NCBI RefSeq assembly: GCF_009674725.1
Contig: NZ_WKKH01000014.1
Location: 54,421-118,420 of the forward strand
DNA length: 64,000 nucleotides
Direction: 5' to 3'
Source of the DNA: Pedobacter petrophilus
Lineage (GTDB): Bacteria; Bacteroidota; Bacteroidia; Sphingobacteriales; Sphingobacteriaceae
The first letter of the stretch is position 1. Each line of letters starts with the position of its first letter. The notes under the pieces were generated by a model. It was not told the DNA's origin and did no database searches. It saw nothing but the letters and a program-made list of their open reading frames with translations. This document shows positions 8,310 to 18,498 of this stretch, piece by piece. A program made the translations under genes and the position numbers.

Positions 8310-9251
8310 ATGGCGGTGTGGAAAGAAAAAACTTTAGTGTCGGTAGTCGGCCCAACGGCAATAGGCAAAACGGCATTAGCCATTCAGCTGGCTCATTTTT
8401 TTAATACCGAAATTATCTCTGCAGATTCCCGCCAGTTTTTTAAGGAGATGGCAATTGGTACTGCAAAGCCAGATAAAGAAGAACTGGCAGCGGCCAAACA
8501 CCACTTTATAGATTCTCATTCCATCCAAAAATTATTCAGCACCGGAGATTTTGAAGTGGAGGGATTGAAAACGCTTGATGATATTTTTGAGCGTAACAAC
8601 ATCGCAATTATGGTTGGCGGTTCCGGCCTATACGTAAATGCCTTAATTAACGGGTTGGATGATATGCCCGAAATTGATCTCACGATCAGAACACAACTGA
8701 ATGAGCAGTTTAAATTGGAAGGCATTGCTCCTATTCAGGCAAAATTAGCTGAAGTTGATCCAGAATATTTCGCTAAAGTGGATCAACAAAACCCGCAAAG
8801 AATGATCAGGGGGCTGGAAGTCTTTCTATCTACCGGGCAAAAGCTTTCTTCTATGCTTTCTGCTACTAAGAAAGAAAGACCGTTCAACATCATTAAGATT
8901 GGTTTAAATACAGACAGGGCAATCCTATATGATCGGATTAACAAACGTGTAGATCAAATGATTATAAATGGCTTAGTGGATGAAGTAAAATCGCTCGTAG
9001 CCTTTAGATCTTATAATGCATTGAATACCGTGGGTTACAGTGAAATTTTCGATTATCTGGATGGCAAAATTTCACTTGAAGATGCAGTTTCTTCTATTAA
9101 ACAAAATACCCGTCGTTTTGCTAAACGCCAGCTCACCTGGTTTAGAAGAGATGGCGAAATTGAATGGTTTGAGCCAGATGAATTTGATAAGATTATAGAA
9201 CTTATATTTCAGACAAAAAACTATAAAAGTAATACCACAAATTACCAATAA
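8310..9251 (+). CDS. miaA: tRNA dimethylallyltransferase
   Basis: A 313-residue enzyme that transfers dimethylallyl to N6 of A37 in tRNAs reading UNN codons. The P-loop VVGPTAIGKTALA, the SADSRQFFKEMAIGTAKP segment and the GGSGLYVNALINGLDDMP motif are all present, as are the C-terminal NTVGYSEIFDYLDGK and NTRRFAKRQLTWFRR motifs. Length is standard. The ATG at 8310 starts 22 bp after a terminator, so transcription must begin in that gap or read through. Confidence 0.95.
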   Translation: MAVWKEKTLVSVVGPTAIGKTALAIQLAHFFNTEIISADSRQFFKEMAIGTAKPDKEELAAAKHHFIDSHSIQKLFSTGDFEVEGLKTLDDIFERNNIAIMVGGSGLYVNALINGLDDMPEIDLTIRTQLNEQFKLEGIAPIQAKLAEVDPEYFAKVDQQNPQRMIRGLEVFLSTGQKLSSMLSATKKERPFNIIKIGLNTDRAILYDRINKRVDQMIINGLVDEVKSLVAFRSYNALNTVGYSEIFDYLDGKISLEDAVSSIKQNTRRFAKRQLTWFRRDGEIEWFEPDEFDKIIELIFQTKNYKSNTTNYQ

Positions 9252-9302
9252 CTTATACTATTAAAAATGTAGTTACATCTGTATAATCATGAATTAAATA
9301 TT

Positions 9303-9310
9303 TAAGTTTG
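9303..9310 (+). promoter_or_regulatory. -7 element of the matrixin-like gene
   Basis: A perfect TAAGTTTG 26 bp before the ATG at 9337; the -33 element is not clear. Confidence 0.4.
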
Positions 9311-9336
9311 GTAAGGAAAACTTTAAATATTTAATT

Positions 9337-10413
9337 ATGAAAAACAAAAATTACATTTTTACTCTTCTAGTTACGGTTTTTTTAAGCTTCTTCGTATCAT
9401 CTTGTAAAAAAAATCAAACTTTAGCCGAAGAATCAAAACCAGATATCTACAAGAATATTAAATTTATCAACGATTGGATTCCCCAGGAAGGAGCCTCATT
9501 ATCTAATAAGGCAGCTAAACTTGCTATGACCAAGGGAAGTCCATTAAATGATATTTTAACATCGTGGATTGCTCAAGGAAATATTTTTCAGCCTGGTAAA
9601 AATTTAAAGGTCGGCTTTCTGAATAATCCAAGCGTAATGGATGCTACAACAGCTAGAGATCAGGTTTTTAAAGGAATTAGCGCATGGTTTGCCATTAATG
9701 TACCAAATATTAGCGTTAGCATTAGTGCTATTACTTCAGTACAATACGCAGATGTTAAGGTTGGATGGTATAAAGGAAATCATGGTGATGGGACAAATAA
9801 TGCATTTGATGGCCCCGGAGGAACGCTTGCTCATGCTTTCTACCCTACAAATGGAGTTATCCATTTCGATGACGATGAAAATTGGTCTGCATCATTATTT
9901 GGACCTGAGCCCGGCACTATAGATCTGGCATCAGTAGCAGCTCATGAATTTGGTCATACCATTGGATTAAACCATTCAGAATGTTCCAATGCAACTATGA
10001 CCCCTTATTATTTCGGATTAGCCATGCGAACCTTAAGTATTGATGATGTAGTTGGATCCAGAACAATTTATGGCAATAACCCGAATTATGAGAATGGAAT
10101 GATCGGCAATCTGGATATTACCGTTGGCCAGGAAGTAACCTTTACCTTATTTTATGGCTATGATTTTATATTGTCTCCAATTGGTAATCCGCCTATCATG
10201 ACTTATAATCCAAATAATCAACCACCCTTTAGGTATTCTTCTTTAAATTGGGTAATGCCTCCAGGGGTTGATTTGATCAGTGGTCAGGGAACTTCTCAGG
10301 TTGTAATCAAACCTAATGGACAATTCACTGGAGATGTAATCATAAAAGCTTACATTTCTGATTGTAATGCAACCACAGAGATAAAATCAATGGTTGCAAA
10401 TATCCATTATTAA
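9337..10413 (+). CDS. Matrixin-like zinc metalloprotease lipoprotein
   Basis: A 358-residue predicted lipoprotein (lipobox VSSC, Cys23, followed by KK). The catalytic site [13 protein letters not shown] is the metzincin HExxHxxGxxH with three zinc-binding His, and a MTPYYFG stretch after it may be the Met-turn. Upstream, [14 protein letters not shown] and GTLAHAFYP match the matrixin (M10) fold, including the region that binds structural zinc and calcium. The C-terminal 110 residues form a separate beta-rich segment. The likely role is a surface- or periplasm-anchored protease; the substrate is unknown. Confidence 0.85.
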   Translation: MKNKNYIFTLLVTVFLSFFVSSCKKNQTLAEESKPDIYKNIKFINDWIPQEGASLSNKAAKLAMTKGSPLNDILTSWIAQGNIFQPGKNLKVGFLNNPSVMDATTARDQVFKGISAWFAINVPNISVSISAITSVQYADVKVGWYKGNHGDGTNNAFDGPGGTLAHAFYPTNGVIHFDDDENWSASLFGPEPGTIDLASVAAHEFGHTIGLNHSECSNATMTPYYFGLAMRTLSIDDVVGSRTIYGNNPNYENGMIGNLDITVGQEVTFTLFYGYDFILSPIGNPPIMTYNPNNQPPFRYSSLNWVMPPGVDLISGQGTSQVVIKPNGQFTGDVIIKAYISDCNATTEIKSMVANIHY

Positions 10414-10434
10414 CTTTCAAGAGAACTCAAAACA

Positions 10435-10470
10435 AATAAAGCCAACTCTAACTTTAGAATTGGCTTTATT
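10435..10470. terminator. Bidirectional terminator between convergent genes
   Basis: Arms AATAAAGCCAA and TTGGCTTTATT separated by a 14-nt loop, between the matrixin-like gene (+) and the GDSL esterase gene (-). Confidence 0.7.
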
Positions 10471-10488
10471 ATGTAATTATAAGAGAAA

Positions 10489-11787
10489 TTATTTATCAGG
10501 AAATTTCACTCCTCTATATTTACTAACATCAATTGTCGGAACAGTTGCACCATATTTAGCATTAATGGCATCAATAAATACGTTAGCAATTGCAGCATTC
10601 CCCCTTGGCGTAAGGTGAATTCCATCTAAAGAAAACGCCCCGCCAGAAATGAAAGCCGCATTGATGTTAATTCCCTGAACGGCAATACCTGCTTTTACTG
10701 TATTAAAGTATACATAAGTATCAGCAATGGCTAATCCTTTACTTGTAGCAATAGTTTTGATGCTGCTATTATAGCTATTTACATAATCTTTCACTTTGAT
10801 TACTTCATCTTTATCCAGTACCCAGTTACTGGTTATCGGGTTTCTAGGATCTAAACCATAGAAAAAACCCAACGCATTTGGACGCGCAAATAGATTCGCA
10901 TTTTGAAAAGGTAAACGGATTAAATCTTCTGCTGTTGCGGCTCTAACTGATCCGGCACCTGTTTGTATATAGATAGCAGCGGCAGCTGGATTGATTGCCT
11001 TTGCAGCAGTTAATAATACTGCTGGCGTAACAGTGTTGAAATAAGGAACCGCAGTCACATCAGGAATGGTAGCTACCACACCTTTTTGACCACCCGCTGT
11101 AAGTGCATTTACAAAATTTGAATACAAAGAAGAAAATGTAACCTTATCTGTTAACGCAGTAGTTGGGTCTGTAGGTATAGTTACAGCGCCGTTTAAAGCA
11201 TAACCCAATACATCGTTATTACCTAACCATAACGAGAAGAAAGTATGATTTCTACCTTGAACATATTGAAAATAACTGGTCGTACCCACTTGAGCATCGC
11301 CTAATAAACGTTCAAAATATGGATTTGCAGCACTAAAAGTCGGTGCAAAGGATAAATCTACACGCATCCCCGGAACGCCCAAATTTTGAATCTCAGTAAT
11401 ATACTTTGCTAAGCGGGTATTTGTTGGTGTATCTCTCCACCCATTTCCTGCTACCGGAGTCAATGTTGGCGTGCCATTTACTAAAGCAGTTAAGCTAACA
11501 TAACCGGAACCATTTGCCTGCGCATCGGTAAAAAATGGGGAAGTAAAAGCACCGCCACCTACAATAGCCATTTGAGCAGCTATTAAATTTGGATAAGCAA
11601 CTTTCTGTCCTTCCAAATACAAACCACCATCGGCAAAGCCTGAAGTTAATGAATTACCTACAGCGATATATTTACCAAAATTTGCAGTACCTGCCGTTGT
11701 TGCAGCAGGTGTTTCAATTTCCGGTTTACAAGATGCTGCAAACAAGATGGTAGCAGCAACAAGACTATTTAATATAATTTTTTTCAT
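10489..11787 (-). CDS. SGNH/GDSL esterase lipoprotein
   Basis: A 432-residue predicted lipoprotein (lipobox FAASC, Cys20) with the SGNH hydrolase blocks: block I AVGNSLTSGFADGG with nucleophile Ser46, block III LWLGNNDVLG, and block V DGIHLTPRGNAAIA carrying the Asp and His. It should hydrolyse ester bonds of lipids or acylated glycans outside the cytoplasm. I use the ATG at 11787 (MKKIIL) because the longer frame from 11805 overlaps the upstream gene and puts a hydrophilic leader before the signal peptide. It is the second gene of an operon with a FadL-like porin, so it may release fatty acids that the porin imports; this link is inferred. Confidence 0.85.
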   Translation of the reverse strand: MKKIILNSLVAATILFAASCKPEIETPAATTAGTANFGKYIAVGNSLTSGFADGGLYLEGQKVAYPNLIAAQMAIVGGGAFTSPFFTDAQANGSGYVSLTALVNGTPTLTPVAGNGWRDTPTNTRLAKYITEIQNLGVPGMRVDLSFAPTFSAANPYFERLLGDAQVGTTSYFQYVQGRNHTFFSLWLGNNDVLGYALNGAVTIPTDPTTALTDKVTFSSLYSNFVNALTAGGQKGVVATIPDVTAVPYFNTVTPAVLLTAAKAINPAAAAIYIQTGAGSVRAATAEDLIRLPFQNANLFARPNALGFFYGLDPRNPITSNWVLDKDEVIKVKDYVNSYNSSIKTIATSKGLAIADTYVYFNTVKAGIAVQGININAAFISGGAFSLDGIHLTPRGNAAIANVFIDAINAKYGATVPTIDVSKYRGVKFPDK

Positions 11788-11798
11788 GTTGATATCTC

Positions 11799-13022
11799 CT
11801 ACCATTTATAAGTTAGTGAAAGACCAGGTGCATAAACCAAAGTCTTGAAAGTACCGTCTAATCCGGTTTCTATGTTCTTTTGCTGACGTGATTTCACATC
11901 TTCGAAAAAGAATGATGCATTTACCTCAAAGTGGCTCGTTGGTGCATAACCAACACCAGCACTTAAGATATAACGATCAGCATCTGGTGCTTCGGGAGTT
12001 ACAAACCCATCTTGCACCGGTGAAAATGCATAGCCAACACCTGCTCTTAAAGCCAGTTTTTCTGATGCCTGATGATTGATACCTAACTTAAATGAAGAAC
12101 CATCACGGTAATTACGCGCAGATTTTGTATCAGCCAATGCAGATGTGTTAGTAGCATAATCAAAAGCAAGTTCCTCATAGATACGCCACTTTACCCAACT
12201 GGCATCAAATGCTAAAGTTGTACTTTTTGATAATGGAACGCCTACCCCCAAAGTTGTTGTTGATGGTAATGGCAATTCTGCATTAAAAGTATTTCCTGCA
12301 GGAAACGAAGTTCGCAATGATTCAGGCACATCAAATGTTGCCGTACCATCGTTTAATTTTGTTACTACTTTTGATTTATGAACTACAGCGAAAGTGATAT
12401 TGCTTTGCGTTTTTACGTATAAACCAGCATTCCAACCATAACCACTGCCAGTTCCTTCTAAGGTAGCATGACCAGACCTTCCATCAGGAAAATTTACAGG
12501 AAGTGCCCTTTGAAGGTTTACTTCTCCATGGTTGTATACAAAACCTGCTCCAATACCGATGTGATCAGTAATTTTTACACTTAGTGTTGGCTGGAAATAG
12601 ATTGCCTTCAAATTCAGAGATGTTAAAGCATATCTGCCAGACCACTCATTCCCCCAATCTACTAAACCGCCAAAAGGTGTATAAACGCCTAAACCTAGCT
12701 TCCATTTATTCGACTTTGGTCCCCATACGGCATAAGCCTCGAAAGGCGGTGCAATTTTATTTTTAACATTTTCTGTGATGTTCGATCCTGTTTGCTTAAA
12801 TGCAGATTTGAATAATAATGGATTTACCCCAGCAGAAATCGAATTTTTTTCAAGAAAGGATACTGCTCCCGGATTGAAGAATACCGATGCTTCATCCAAA
12901 GCCAATGCAGACCCGGCACCTGCCATTCCAATCTGTTTTTGCCCTTGTAAGTTAACCTGGAACCCCTGCCCAAATACCCATAGGGGGACAGAAAGTAATG
13001 CGCTCAATAGAAGTTTTTTCAT
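11799..13022 (-). CDS. FadL/TodX-family outer-membrane transport protein
   Basis: A 407-residue beta-barrel protein: signal peptide ending LWVFGQ, then GFQVNLQGQKQIGMAGAGSALALDEASVFFNPGA, the N-terminal hatch typical of the OMPP1/FadL/TodX family (compare the NPA motif), followed by amphipathic strands and a C-terminal aromatic-ending strand (LSLTYKW). Family members bring long-chain fatty acids or hydrophobic compounds across the outer membrane. It has a strong promoter and is followed after 11 bp by the esterase gene. Confidence 0.85.
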   Translation of the reverse strand: MKKLLLSALLSVPLWVFGQGFQVNLQGQKQIGMAGAGSALALDEASVFFNPGAVSFLEKNSISAGVNPLLFKSAFKQTGSNITENVKNKIAPPFEAYAVWGPKSNKWKLGLGVYTPFGGLVDWGNEWSGRYALTSLNLKAIYFQPTLSVKITDHIGIGAGFVYNHGEVNLQRALPVNFPDGRSGHATLEGTGSGYGWNAGLYVKTQSNITFAVVHKSKVVTKLNDGTATFDVPESLRTSFPAGNTFNAELPLPSTTTLGVGVPLSKSTTLAFDASWVKWRIYEELAFDYATNTSALADTKSARNYRDGSSFKLGINHQASEKLALRAGVGYAFSPVQDGFVTPEAPDADRYILSAGVGYAPTSHFEVNASFFFEDVKSRQQKNIETGLDGTFKTLVYAPGLSLTYKW

Positions 13023-13041
13023 TTTATATATGGTTATATCA

Positions 13042-13072
13042 CAAATATATATTATGCAGGCATAGCAAGCAA
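13042..13072 (-). promoter_or_regulatory. Promoter of the FadL-esterase operon
   Basis: On the minus strand TTG (13072-13070), 20 bp, then TATATTTG (13049-13042). A perfect match to the consensus, 20 bp before the start codon at 13022. Confidence 0.7.
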
Positions 13073-13097
13073 ATATTTCCGGTAAGAATTTAAGTGA

Positions 13098-13409
13098 TTA
13101 AGCTTGTGCAGTTGGTCCACCGAAGCCCATTGGAAAAGGAGGCTCTTCCTGCGTTTTAATACGCCCATTCACAGCTTCAAATTTTTGAAGATTATCTTCC
13201 AAAGCATTTAACAAACGTTTAGCATGTTCTGGCGTTAAAATAATGCGTGATTTTACTTTTGCTTTCGGGATGCCGGGCATCACCCGGATAAAATCCAGTA
13301 CGAATTCAGTATTTGAATGCGTGATAATTGCAAGGTTAGAGAAAATACCTTCCGCAATTTCTTCTGATAACTCTATATTTAATTGATTTTCGTTTTGTTG
13401 TTCTTCCAT
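13098..13409 (-). CDS. DUF3467 protein
   Basis: A 103-residue protein of the DUF3467 family: an acidic N-terminus, IAEGIFSNLAIITHSNTEFVLDF, then PKAKVKSRIILTPEHAKRLLNALEDNL and a Pro/Gly tail. The family is conserved in Bacteroidota and other phyla, often near RNA polymerase genes, but has no established function. Here it lies 0.7 kb downstream of rpoC in the same orientation, past terminators, so separate transcription is likely. Confidence 0.75.
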   Translation of the reverse strand: MEEQQNENQLNIELSEEIAEGIFSNLAIITHSNTEFVLDFIRVMPGIPKAKVKSRIILTPEHAKRLLNALEDNLQKFEAVNGRIKTQEEPPFPMGFGGPTAQA

Positions 13410-13420
13410 GATAGTTCAAA

Positions 13421-13452
13421 AATAAAAAATTCCGCTGCTTACAGGCGGAATT
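13421..13452 (-). terminator. Intrinsic terminator (minus strand)
   Basis: AATTCCGC / GCGGAATT arms, then a T-rich run on the minus strand. It ends the transcript of the small membrane protein gene at 13486-13707. Confidence 0.7.
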
Positions 13453-13485
13453 AAATGTAATATTATAAATGAGTTATTTTATAAT

Positions 13486-13707
13486 TTATTTAATCATAAA
13501 ATTTACAATACCTATTACTGATCCTACTATGGCTAAAAATTGAATTAAACCTACAAAATAAATCGTTTTTTGCATATTTGCAATATCTTCCTTAGTAGCT
13601 AAAACTTCACGTTTGTTTTCAAATTCGTTTTTCACTTCTTCTTTAACAGACGAAATGAATTGATTAGCCTTTAAACGTTTTAAAAGACATATTTGATTAA
13701 TGGTCAT
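13486..13707 (-). CDS. Small coiled-coil membrane protein, CCDC90-like
   Basis: A 73-residue protein with a charged helix (SSVKEEVKNEFENKREVLATKEDIANMQ) followed by one C-terminal membrane segment. It is a paralogue of the next gene upstream: both share VKEEVKNEF-NKRE-LATKED. This helix-plus-TM layout resembles DUF1640/CCDC90 proteins, whose bacterial role is unknown. Its N-terminal part is four residues shorter than that of its neighbour. Confidence 0.6.
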   Translation of the reverse strand: MTINQICLLKRLKANQFISSVKEEVKNEFENKREVLATKEDIANMQKTIYFVGLIQFLAIVGSVIGIVNFMIK

Positions 13708-13799
13708 TTACCTTAATTTGATTTAAATTATCGAATTTATTTATAATAAAAAAGTCTTAGCAGTTTTGTTAAATTATTTTCAATTAAATATTTAAGAAA

Positions 13800-14045
13800 T
13801 TATTTTTTAATAAACATTAATATAAAACCAAATGTTACAGCAATTTGTCCAATCCAAAATATAAACATCCATTTAATAATATCTGCTTTTGAATTAGCTA
13901 AATCTTCTTTTGTTGCCAAAATTTCCCTTTTGTTATCAAATTCGTTTTTTACTTCTTCTTTTACAAAAGAAACCAACTGTTCGGCTTCCTTCTCGCCAAG
14001 TTTTAATTTCAAAATCTGAAAGAGTTGAATTTCTGTAACACTCAT
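13800..14045 (-). CDS. Small coiled-coil membrane protein, CCDC90-like (paralogue)
   Basis: An 81-residue protein from the ATG at 14045: MSVTEIQLFQILKLKLGEKE, a charged helix with the ATKEDLANSKAD motif, then one C-terminal membrane segment. A longer reading from a TTG at 14087 would start inside the T-run of the rpoC terminator, so I reject it. It arose with its neighbour by local duplication. The DUF1640/CCDC90 resemblance is by pattern only. Confidence 0.6.
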   Translation of the reverse strand: MSVTEIQLFQILKLKLGEKEAEQLVSFVKEEVKNEFDNKREILATKEDLANSKADIIKWMFIFWIGQIAVTFGFILMFIKK

Positions 14046-14083
14046 TACTTTATTTTTATCTAAAACTACAAAATCTATTCCAA

Positions 14084-14116
14084 ACAAAAAAGTCCTCCAC
14101 TTTTGGTGGAGGACTT
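14084..14116 (-). terminator. rpoC terminator
   Basis: AAGTCCTCCAC / GTGGAGGACTT arms with a 5-nt loop, followed by T6 on the minus strand, 21 bp past the rpoC stop. Confidence 0.9.
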
Positions 14117-14136
14117 AATTTGAATGTATTTAAATT

Positions 14137-17100
14137 CTATGCTTCTACTTCTTCTTGTTTCGAAGCTAATAATTTATCGTATTCTTCCTGAGAACCAACG
14201 ATGATTCTTTCGTAACCACGTACACCAGTACCTGAAGGAATTAAGTGACCAACGATCACGTTTTCTTTCAAGCCTAACATATTATCGCGTTTACCTGCAA
14301 TCGCTGCCTCATTTAATACTTTCGTAGTTTCCTGGAACGAAGCCGCAGAAATGAACGATTTAGTACCTAATGATGCTCTTGTAATACCTTGTAAGATAGA
14401 ACTTGCCGTTGCCGGTCTTGCATCTCTAACCGTAATCTGTTTTAAATCTTTACGTTTCAATTGAGAATTTTCATCTCTTAATTTACGTAACGAAACAATC
14501 TGACCTGGTTTGATCTCATTTGAATCACCTGCATCTTCAACAACTTTCTTGTCGTACATGGCGTCGTTCTCGTCAGCAAAATCCCAACGGTCAACAGCAT
14601 TGTTTTCTAAGAAAATAGTATCACCCGGATCTTCAATGTGAACTTTCTGCATCATCTGGTGAACAATTACCTCGAAATGCTTATCGTTAATTTTCACACC
14701 TTGCAAACGGTAAACCTCTTGAATACCATTTACTAAGTATTCCTGAACCGCTGCCGGGCCTTTAATTGATAAGATATCTGCTGGCGAAATTGAACCATCT
14801 GATAAAGGCATACCAGCTTTTACAAAGTCATTATCCTGTACAAGGATGTGTTTAGACAATGGAACCAGGTATTTTTTAACTTCACCATCTTTCGATTCGA
14901 TGGTAATTTCACGATTACCACGTTTAACACCACCTAAAGTTACCACACCATCAATCTCAGTTACTACAGCCGGGTTTGAAGGATTACGCGCCTCAAATAA
15001 CTCCGTTACACGAGGCAAACCACCGGTAATATCCCGGGTTTTACCAGTTGCACGAGGAATCTTGGCGATAATCTGACCAGTTTGGATCGCTTCACCTTCA
15101 TCAACTGAAACGTGGGCTCCTACCGGAATGTTATAACCTTTAATGAATTCACCTTTCTTATCAACGATCTGAACAGATGGATTTTTAGTTTTATCACGGG
15201 TATCGATAATCACTTTTTCACGGTGACCAGTTTGCTCATCTGATTCTTCACGGAAGGTAACACCTTCAATAATTGCATCAAAATGTGCTTTACCGGCAAA
15301 TTCTGATAGAATAACCGCGTTGTATGGATCCCACGAACAGATTTTATCACCTTTTGATAACTTATCTCCTTCTTTAACGAATAAGAAAGCACCATAAGGA
15401 ATATTATTGGTTACAATAATACGTCCTGTTCCTGGCTCAACAATTTTGAACTCACCAGAACGACCTAATACAACCTGAACAATACCATCTTCTGTTTTAG
15501 TATCAACAGTACGGATATTTTCAAATTCGATAATACCATCAAACTTAGCTACGATGTTTGATTCTGCAGCAATGTTTGATGCAGTACCACCCACGTGGAA
15601 AGTACGAAGGGTTAACTGTGTACCTGGCTCACCGATTGATTGTGCTGCAATTACACCAACTGCTTCACCTCTTTGAACGCGTTTACCAGATGCCAGGTTA
15701 CGTCCATAACATAATGAACATACCCCTCTTTTATTTTCGCAGGTTAATACCGAACGGATTTCGATCCCTTCTAACGGAGATTCTTCGATTAGTTTTGCAA
15801 CTTCCTCGTTGATGTCTTCACCAGCACCTACTAATAAGGTATTATCTAAAGGATTATAAACATCGTGTAATGATGTACGACCTAAAATCCTGTCATATAA
15901 TGGCTCCACAATATCTTCCTGATCTTTCAATGCAGTAGTGTACATACCTCTTAAAGTACCACAATCTTCCGAATTAACGATCATATCCTGGGCAACATCA
16001 TGTAAACGACGAGTCAGGTAACCCGCATCAGCCGTTTTTAACGCCGTATCCGCCAAACCTTTACGAGCACCGTGAGTAGAGATAAAGTACTCTAATACCG
16101 ATAAACCTTCTTTAAAGTTTGATAAGATCGGATTTTCAATGATATCACCACCTGAACCTGATTTTTGAGGTTTCGCCATCAAACCACGCATTCCGCAAAG
16201 CTGACGAATCTGCTCTTTCGAACCACGTGCACCTGAATCAAGCATCATGTAAACCGAGTTGAAACCTTGATTATCCGAAGATAACTGATTCATCACGAAA
16301 GTGGTTAACCTGTTGTTGATACGGGTCCAGATATCGATAATCTGGTTGTAACGTTCGTTGTTCGTAATGAAACCCATGTTATAGTTGTTTCTTACTTCTT
16401 CAACTTCGTTAGCAGCCTGCTCTAATAAAGTATGTTTTTCTACCGGAATGTTTACGTCTTGTAAGTTGAACGATAAACCTCCCTGGAAAGCCATGCGGAA
16501 ACCTAATTCTTTGATATCATCTAAGAATTGAGAAGAACGGGCCATACCTGTCATTTTAACTACTTCACCGATAATATCTCTTAACGATTTTTTAGTTAAT
16601 AATTCATTGATATAACCAACCTCTTCAGGAACCATTTGGTTGAACAATACTCTACCTACTGTAGTTTCTGTTAATTTATTAACGATAGAACCGTCATTTT
16701 GCTTAACATTTACCCTTACTTTTATAAAAGCATGTAAGTCTAATTCCTTCTCATTATAAGCGATAATTACTTCTTCCGGAGAATAAAAATTAGAATCCTG
16801 TCCTTTTACTACTCTGGTTTCATCAGTTCTACGGCCTTTAGTAATATAATAAAGACCCAAAACCATATCCTGAGAAGGTACTGTAATTGGCGTACCGTTT
16901 GCAGGGTTTAAGATGTTATGCGCAGCCAGCATCAATACCTGGGCTTCCAAAATTGCTGCGTTACCTAAAGGTAAGTGGACAGCCATCTGGTCACCATCAA
17001 AATCGGCGTTGAATGCAGTACACACTAAGGGGTGTAACTGGATTGCTTTTCCTTCAATTAGTTTTGGCTGGAAAGCCTGAATACCTAGCCTGTGTAACGT

Positions 17101-18423
17101 TGGTGCACGGTTTAACAATACCGGGTGACCTTTTAATACATTTTCTAAAATATCCCAAACCAACGGATCTTTCCGATCAACGATTTTCTTAGCAGATTTA
17201 ACTGTTTTTACCACGCCACGCTCAATCATCTTACGGATAATGAACGGTTTGTAAAGCTCAGCAGCCATATCTTTAGGAATACCACACTCGTGTAATTTAA
17301 GGCTAGGCCCTACAACAATTACCGAACGAGCTGAATAATCCACACGTTTACCTAATAAATTCTGACGGAAACGACCTTGTTTACCTTTCAGGATATCTGA
17401 AAGTGATTTCAAAGCACGGTTACCTTCAGTTTTTACCGCGTTAACTTTACGTGAGTTATCGAATAATGAATCCACAGCTTCCTGTAACATCCGTTTCTCA
17501 TTACGTAAAATTACTTCTGGTGCTTTAATCTCGATCAAACGTTTTAAACGGTTGTTACGGATAATTACACGACGGTATAAATCATTTAAATCTGAAGTAG
17601 CGAAACGACCACCTTCTAAAGGCACTAAAGGACGTAATTCTGGTGGAATAACCGGAACGATTTTAACAATCATCCACTCCGGACGATTCTCAATACGGGT
17701 ATTAGCACCACGGAAAGCTTCAACAACCTGAAGACGTTTTAAAGCCTCATTTTTACGTTGCTGAGAAGTTTCGTTAGCAGCCTGGTGACGTAAATCATAA
17801 GATAAAGTATCTAAGTTAATACGTTTTAATAAATCTTCTAATGCTTCAGCACCCATTTTGGCGATGAATTTATTAGGATCTTTATCGTCTAAGTATTGGT
17901 TTTCTTTAGGTAATTTATCTAAGATATCTAAATATTCTTCTTCTGTTAAGAAGTCCATGTAGTTGATACCTTCTTCAGCCATTAAGCCTGATTGGATTAC
18001 TACATAACGCTCGTAATAGATAATTAAATCTAGTTTTTTAGTAGGTAAGCCTAATAAATAACCGATTTTGTTTGGTAAAGAGCGGAAATACCAGATGTGT
18101 GCTACAGGAACCACCAAAGCGATGTGTCCCATACGCTCACGACGTACTTTCTTCTCTGTTACTTCAACACCACAACGGTCGCAAACAATCCCTTTATAAC
18201 GGATCCGTTTGTATTTACCGCAATGACATTCGTAATCTTTTACCGGACCAAAAATACGCTCGCAAAACAAACCATCACGCTCAGGTTTGTAAGTACGGTA
18301 GTTAATGGTTTCTGGTTTCAACACCTCACCACTTGAACGCTCCAAAATAATCTCCGGAGACGATAAGCTAATCGTGATTGATGTGAAATTGCTTTTTAAT
18401 TTATTATCCTTTTTGTAAGACAT
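14137..18423 (-). CDS. rpoC: RNA polymerase beta' subunit
   Basis: A 1428-residue catalytic subunit of RNA polymerase. The N-terminal zinc ribbon (CHCGKYKR ... [10 protein letters not shown]), the active-site loop [14 protein letters not shown] with three Mg-binding Asp, the trigger-loop region and the C-terminal zinc site ([15 protein letters not shown]) are intact. It is the last gene of the rplK-rplA-rplJ-rplL-rpoB-rpoC operon. The 75-bp spacer to rpoB holds a palindromic word repeat rather than a short junction. It is followed by a strong terminator. Confidence 0.98.
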   Translation of the reverse strand: MSYKKDNKLKSNFTSITISLSSPEIILERSSGEVLKPETINYRTYKPERDGLFCERIFGPVKDYECHCGKYKRIRYKGIVCDRCGVEVTEKKVRRERMGHIALVVPVAHIWYFRSLPNKIGYLLGLPTKKLDLIIYYERYVVIQSGLMAEEGINYMDFLTEEEYLDILDKLPKENQYLDDKDPNKFIAKMGAEALEDLLKRINLDTLSYDLRHQAANETSQQRKNEALKRLQVVEAFRGANTRIENRPEWMIVKIVPVIPPELRPLVPLEGGRFATSDLNDLYRRVIIRNNRLKRLIEIKAPEVILRNEKRMLQEAVDSLFDNSRKVNAVKTEGNRALKSLSDILKGKQGRFRQNLLGKRVDYSARSVIVVGPSLKLHECGIPKDMAAELYKPFIIRKMIERGVVKTVKSAKKIVDRKDPLVWDILENVLKGHPVLLNRAPTLHRLGIQAFQPKLIEGKAIQLHPLVCTAFNADFDGDQMAVHLPLGNAAILEAQVLMLAAHNILNPANGTPITVPSQDMVLGLYYITKGRRTDETRVVKGQDSNFYSPEEVIIAYNEKELDLHAFIKVRVNVKQNDGSIVNKLTETTVGRVLFNQMVPEEVGYINELLTKKSLRDIIGEVVKMTGMARSSQFLDDIKELGFRMAFQGGLSFNLQDVNIPVEKHTLLEQAANEVEEVRNNYNMGFITNNERYNQIIDIWTRINNRLTTFVMNQLSSDNQGFNSVYMMLDSGARGSKEQIRQLCGMRGLMAKPQKSGSGGDIIENPILSNFKEGLSVLEYFISTHGARKGLADTALKTADAGYLTRRLHDVAQDMIVNSEDCGTLRGMYTTALKDQEDIVEPLYDRILGRTSLHDVYNPLDNTLLVGAGEDINEEVAKLIEESPLEGIEIRSVLTCENKRGVCSLCYGRNLASGKRVQRGEAVGVIAAQSIGEPGTQLTLRTFHVGGTASNIAAESNIVAKFDGIIEFENIRTVDTKTEDGIVQVVLGRSGEFKIVEPGTGRIIVTNNIPYGAFLFVKEGDKLSKGDKICSWDPYNAVILSEFAGKAHFDAIIEGVTFREESDEQTGHREKVIIDTRDKTKNPSVQIVDKKGEFIKGYNIPVGAHVSVDEGEAIQTGQIIAKIPRATGKTRDITGGLPRVTELFEARNPSNPAVVTEIDGVVTLGGVKRGNREITIESKDGEVKKYLVPLSKHILVQDNDFVKAGMPLSDGSISPADILSIKGPAAVQEYLVNGIQEVYRLQGVKINDKHFEVIVHQMMQKVHIEDPGDTIFLENNAVDRWDFADENDAMYDKKVVEDAGDSNEIKPGQIVSLRKLRDENSQLKRKDLKQITVRDARPATASSILQGITRASLGTKSFISAASFQETTKVLNEAAIAGKRDNMLGLKENVIVGHLIPSGTGVRGYERIIVGSQEEYDKLLASKQEEVEA

Positions 18424-18425
18424 AT

Positions 18426-18495
18426 CTCTTGTATAAGGTTAAAGCTTAAAGCTCAAAGACCAAAGCTTTTAGCTCTAGTCTTTAAGCTTTTTGCT
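18426..18495. repeat. Palindromic word repeat between rpoB and rpoC
   Basis: Words such as TTAAAGCTTAAAGC and CCAAAGC on one side and TTTTAGCT, GTCTTTAAGC on the other form imperfect inverted arms. It lies inside the rpoBC transcript, so it could fold as an RNA hairpin between the two coding regions. Confidence 0.65.
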
Positions 18496-18498
18496 TAA

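Noticed and set aside
9183..9250. Frameshift in miaA near its end
   Set aside because: The tail after LTWFRR varies in the family and the frame runs to a normal stop.
9641..9922. Plus-strand reading of 93 residues inside the matrixin-like gene
   Set aside because: It is a shifted frame inside a gene whose catalytic motif is clear.
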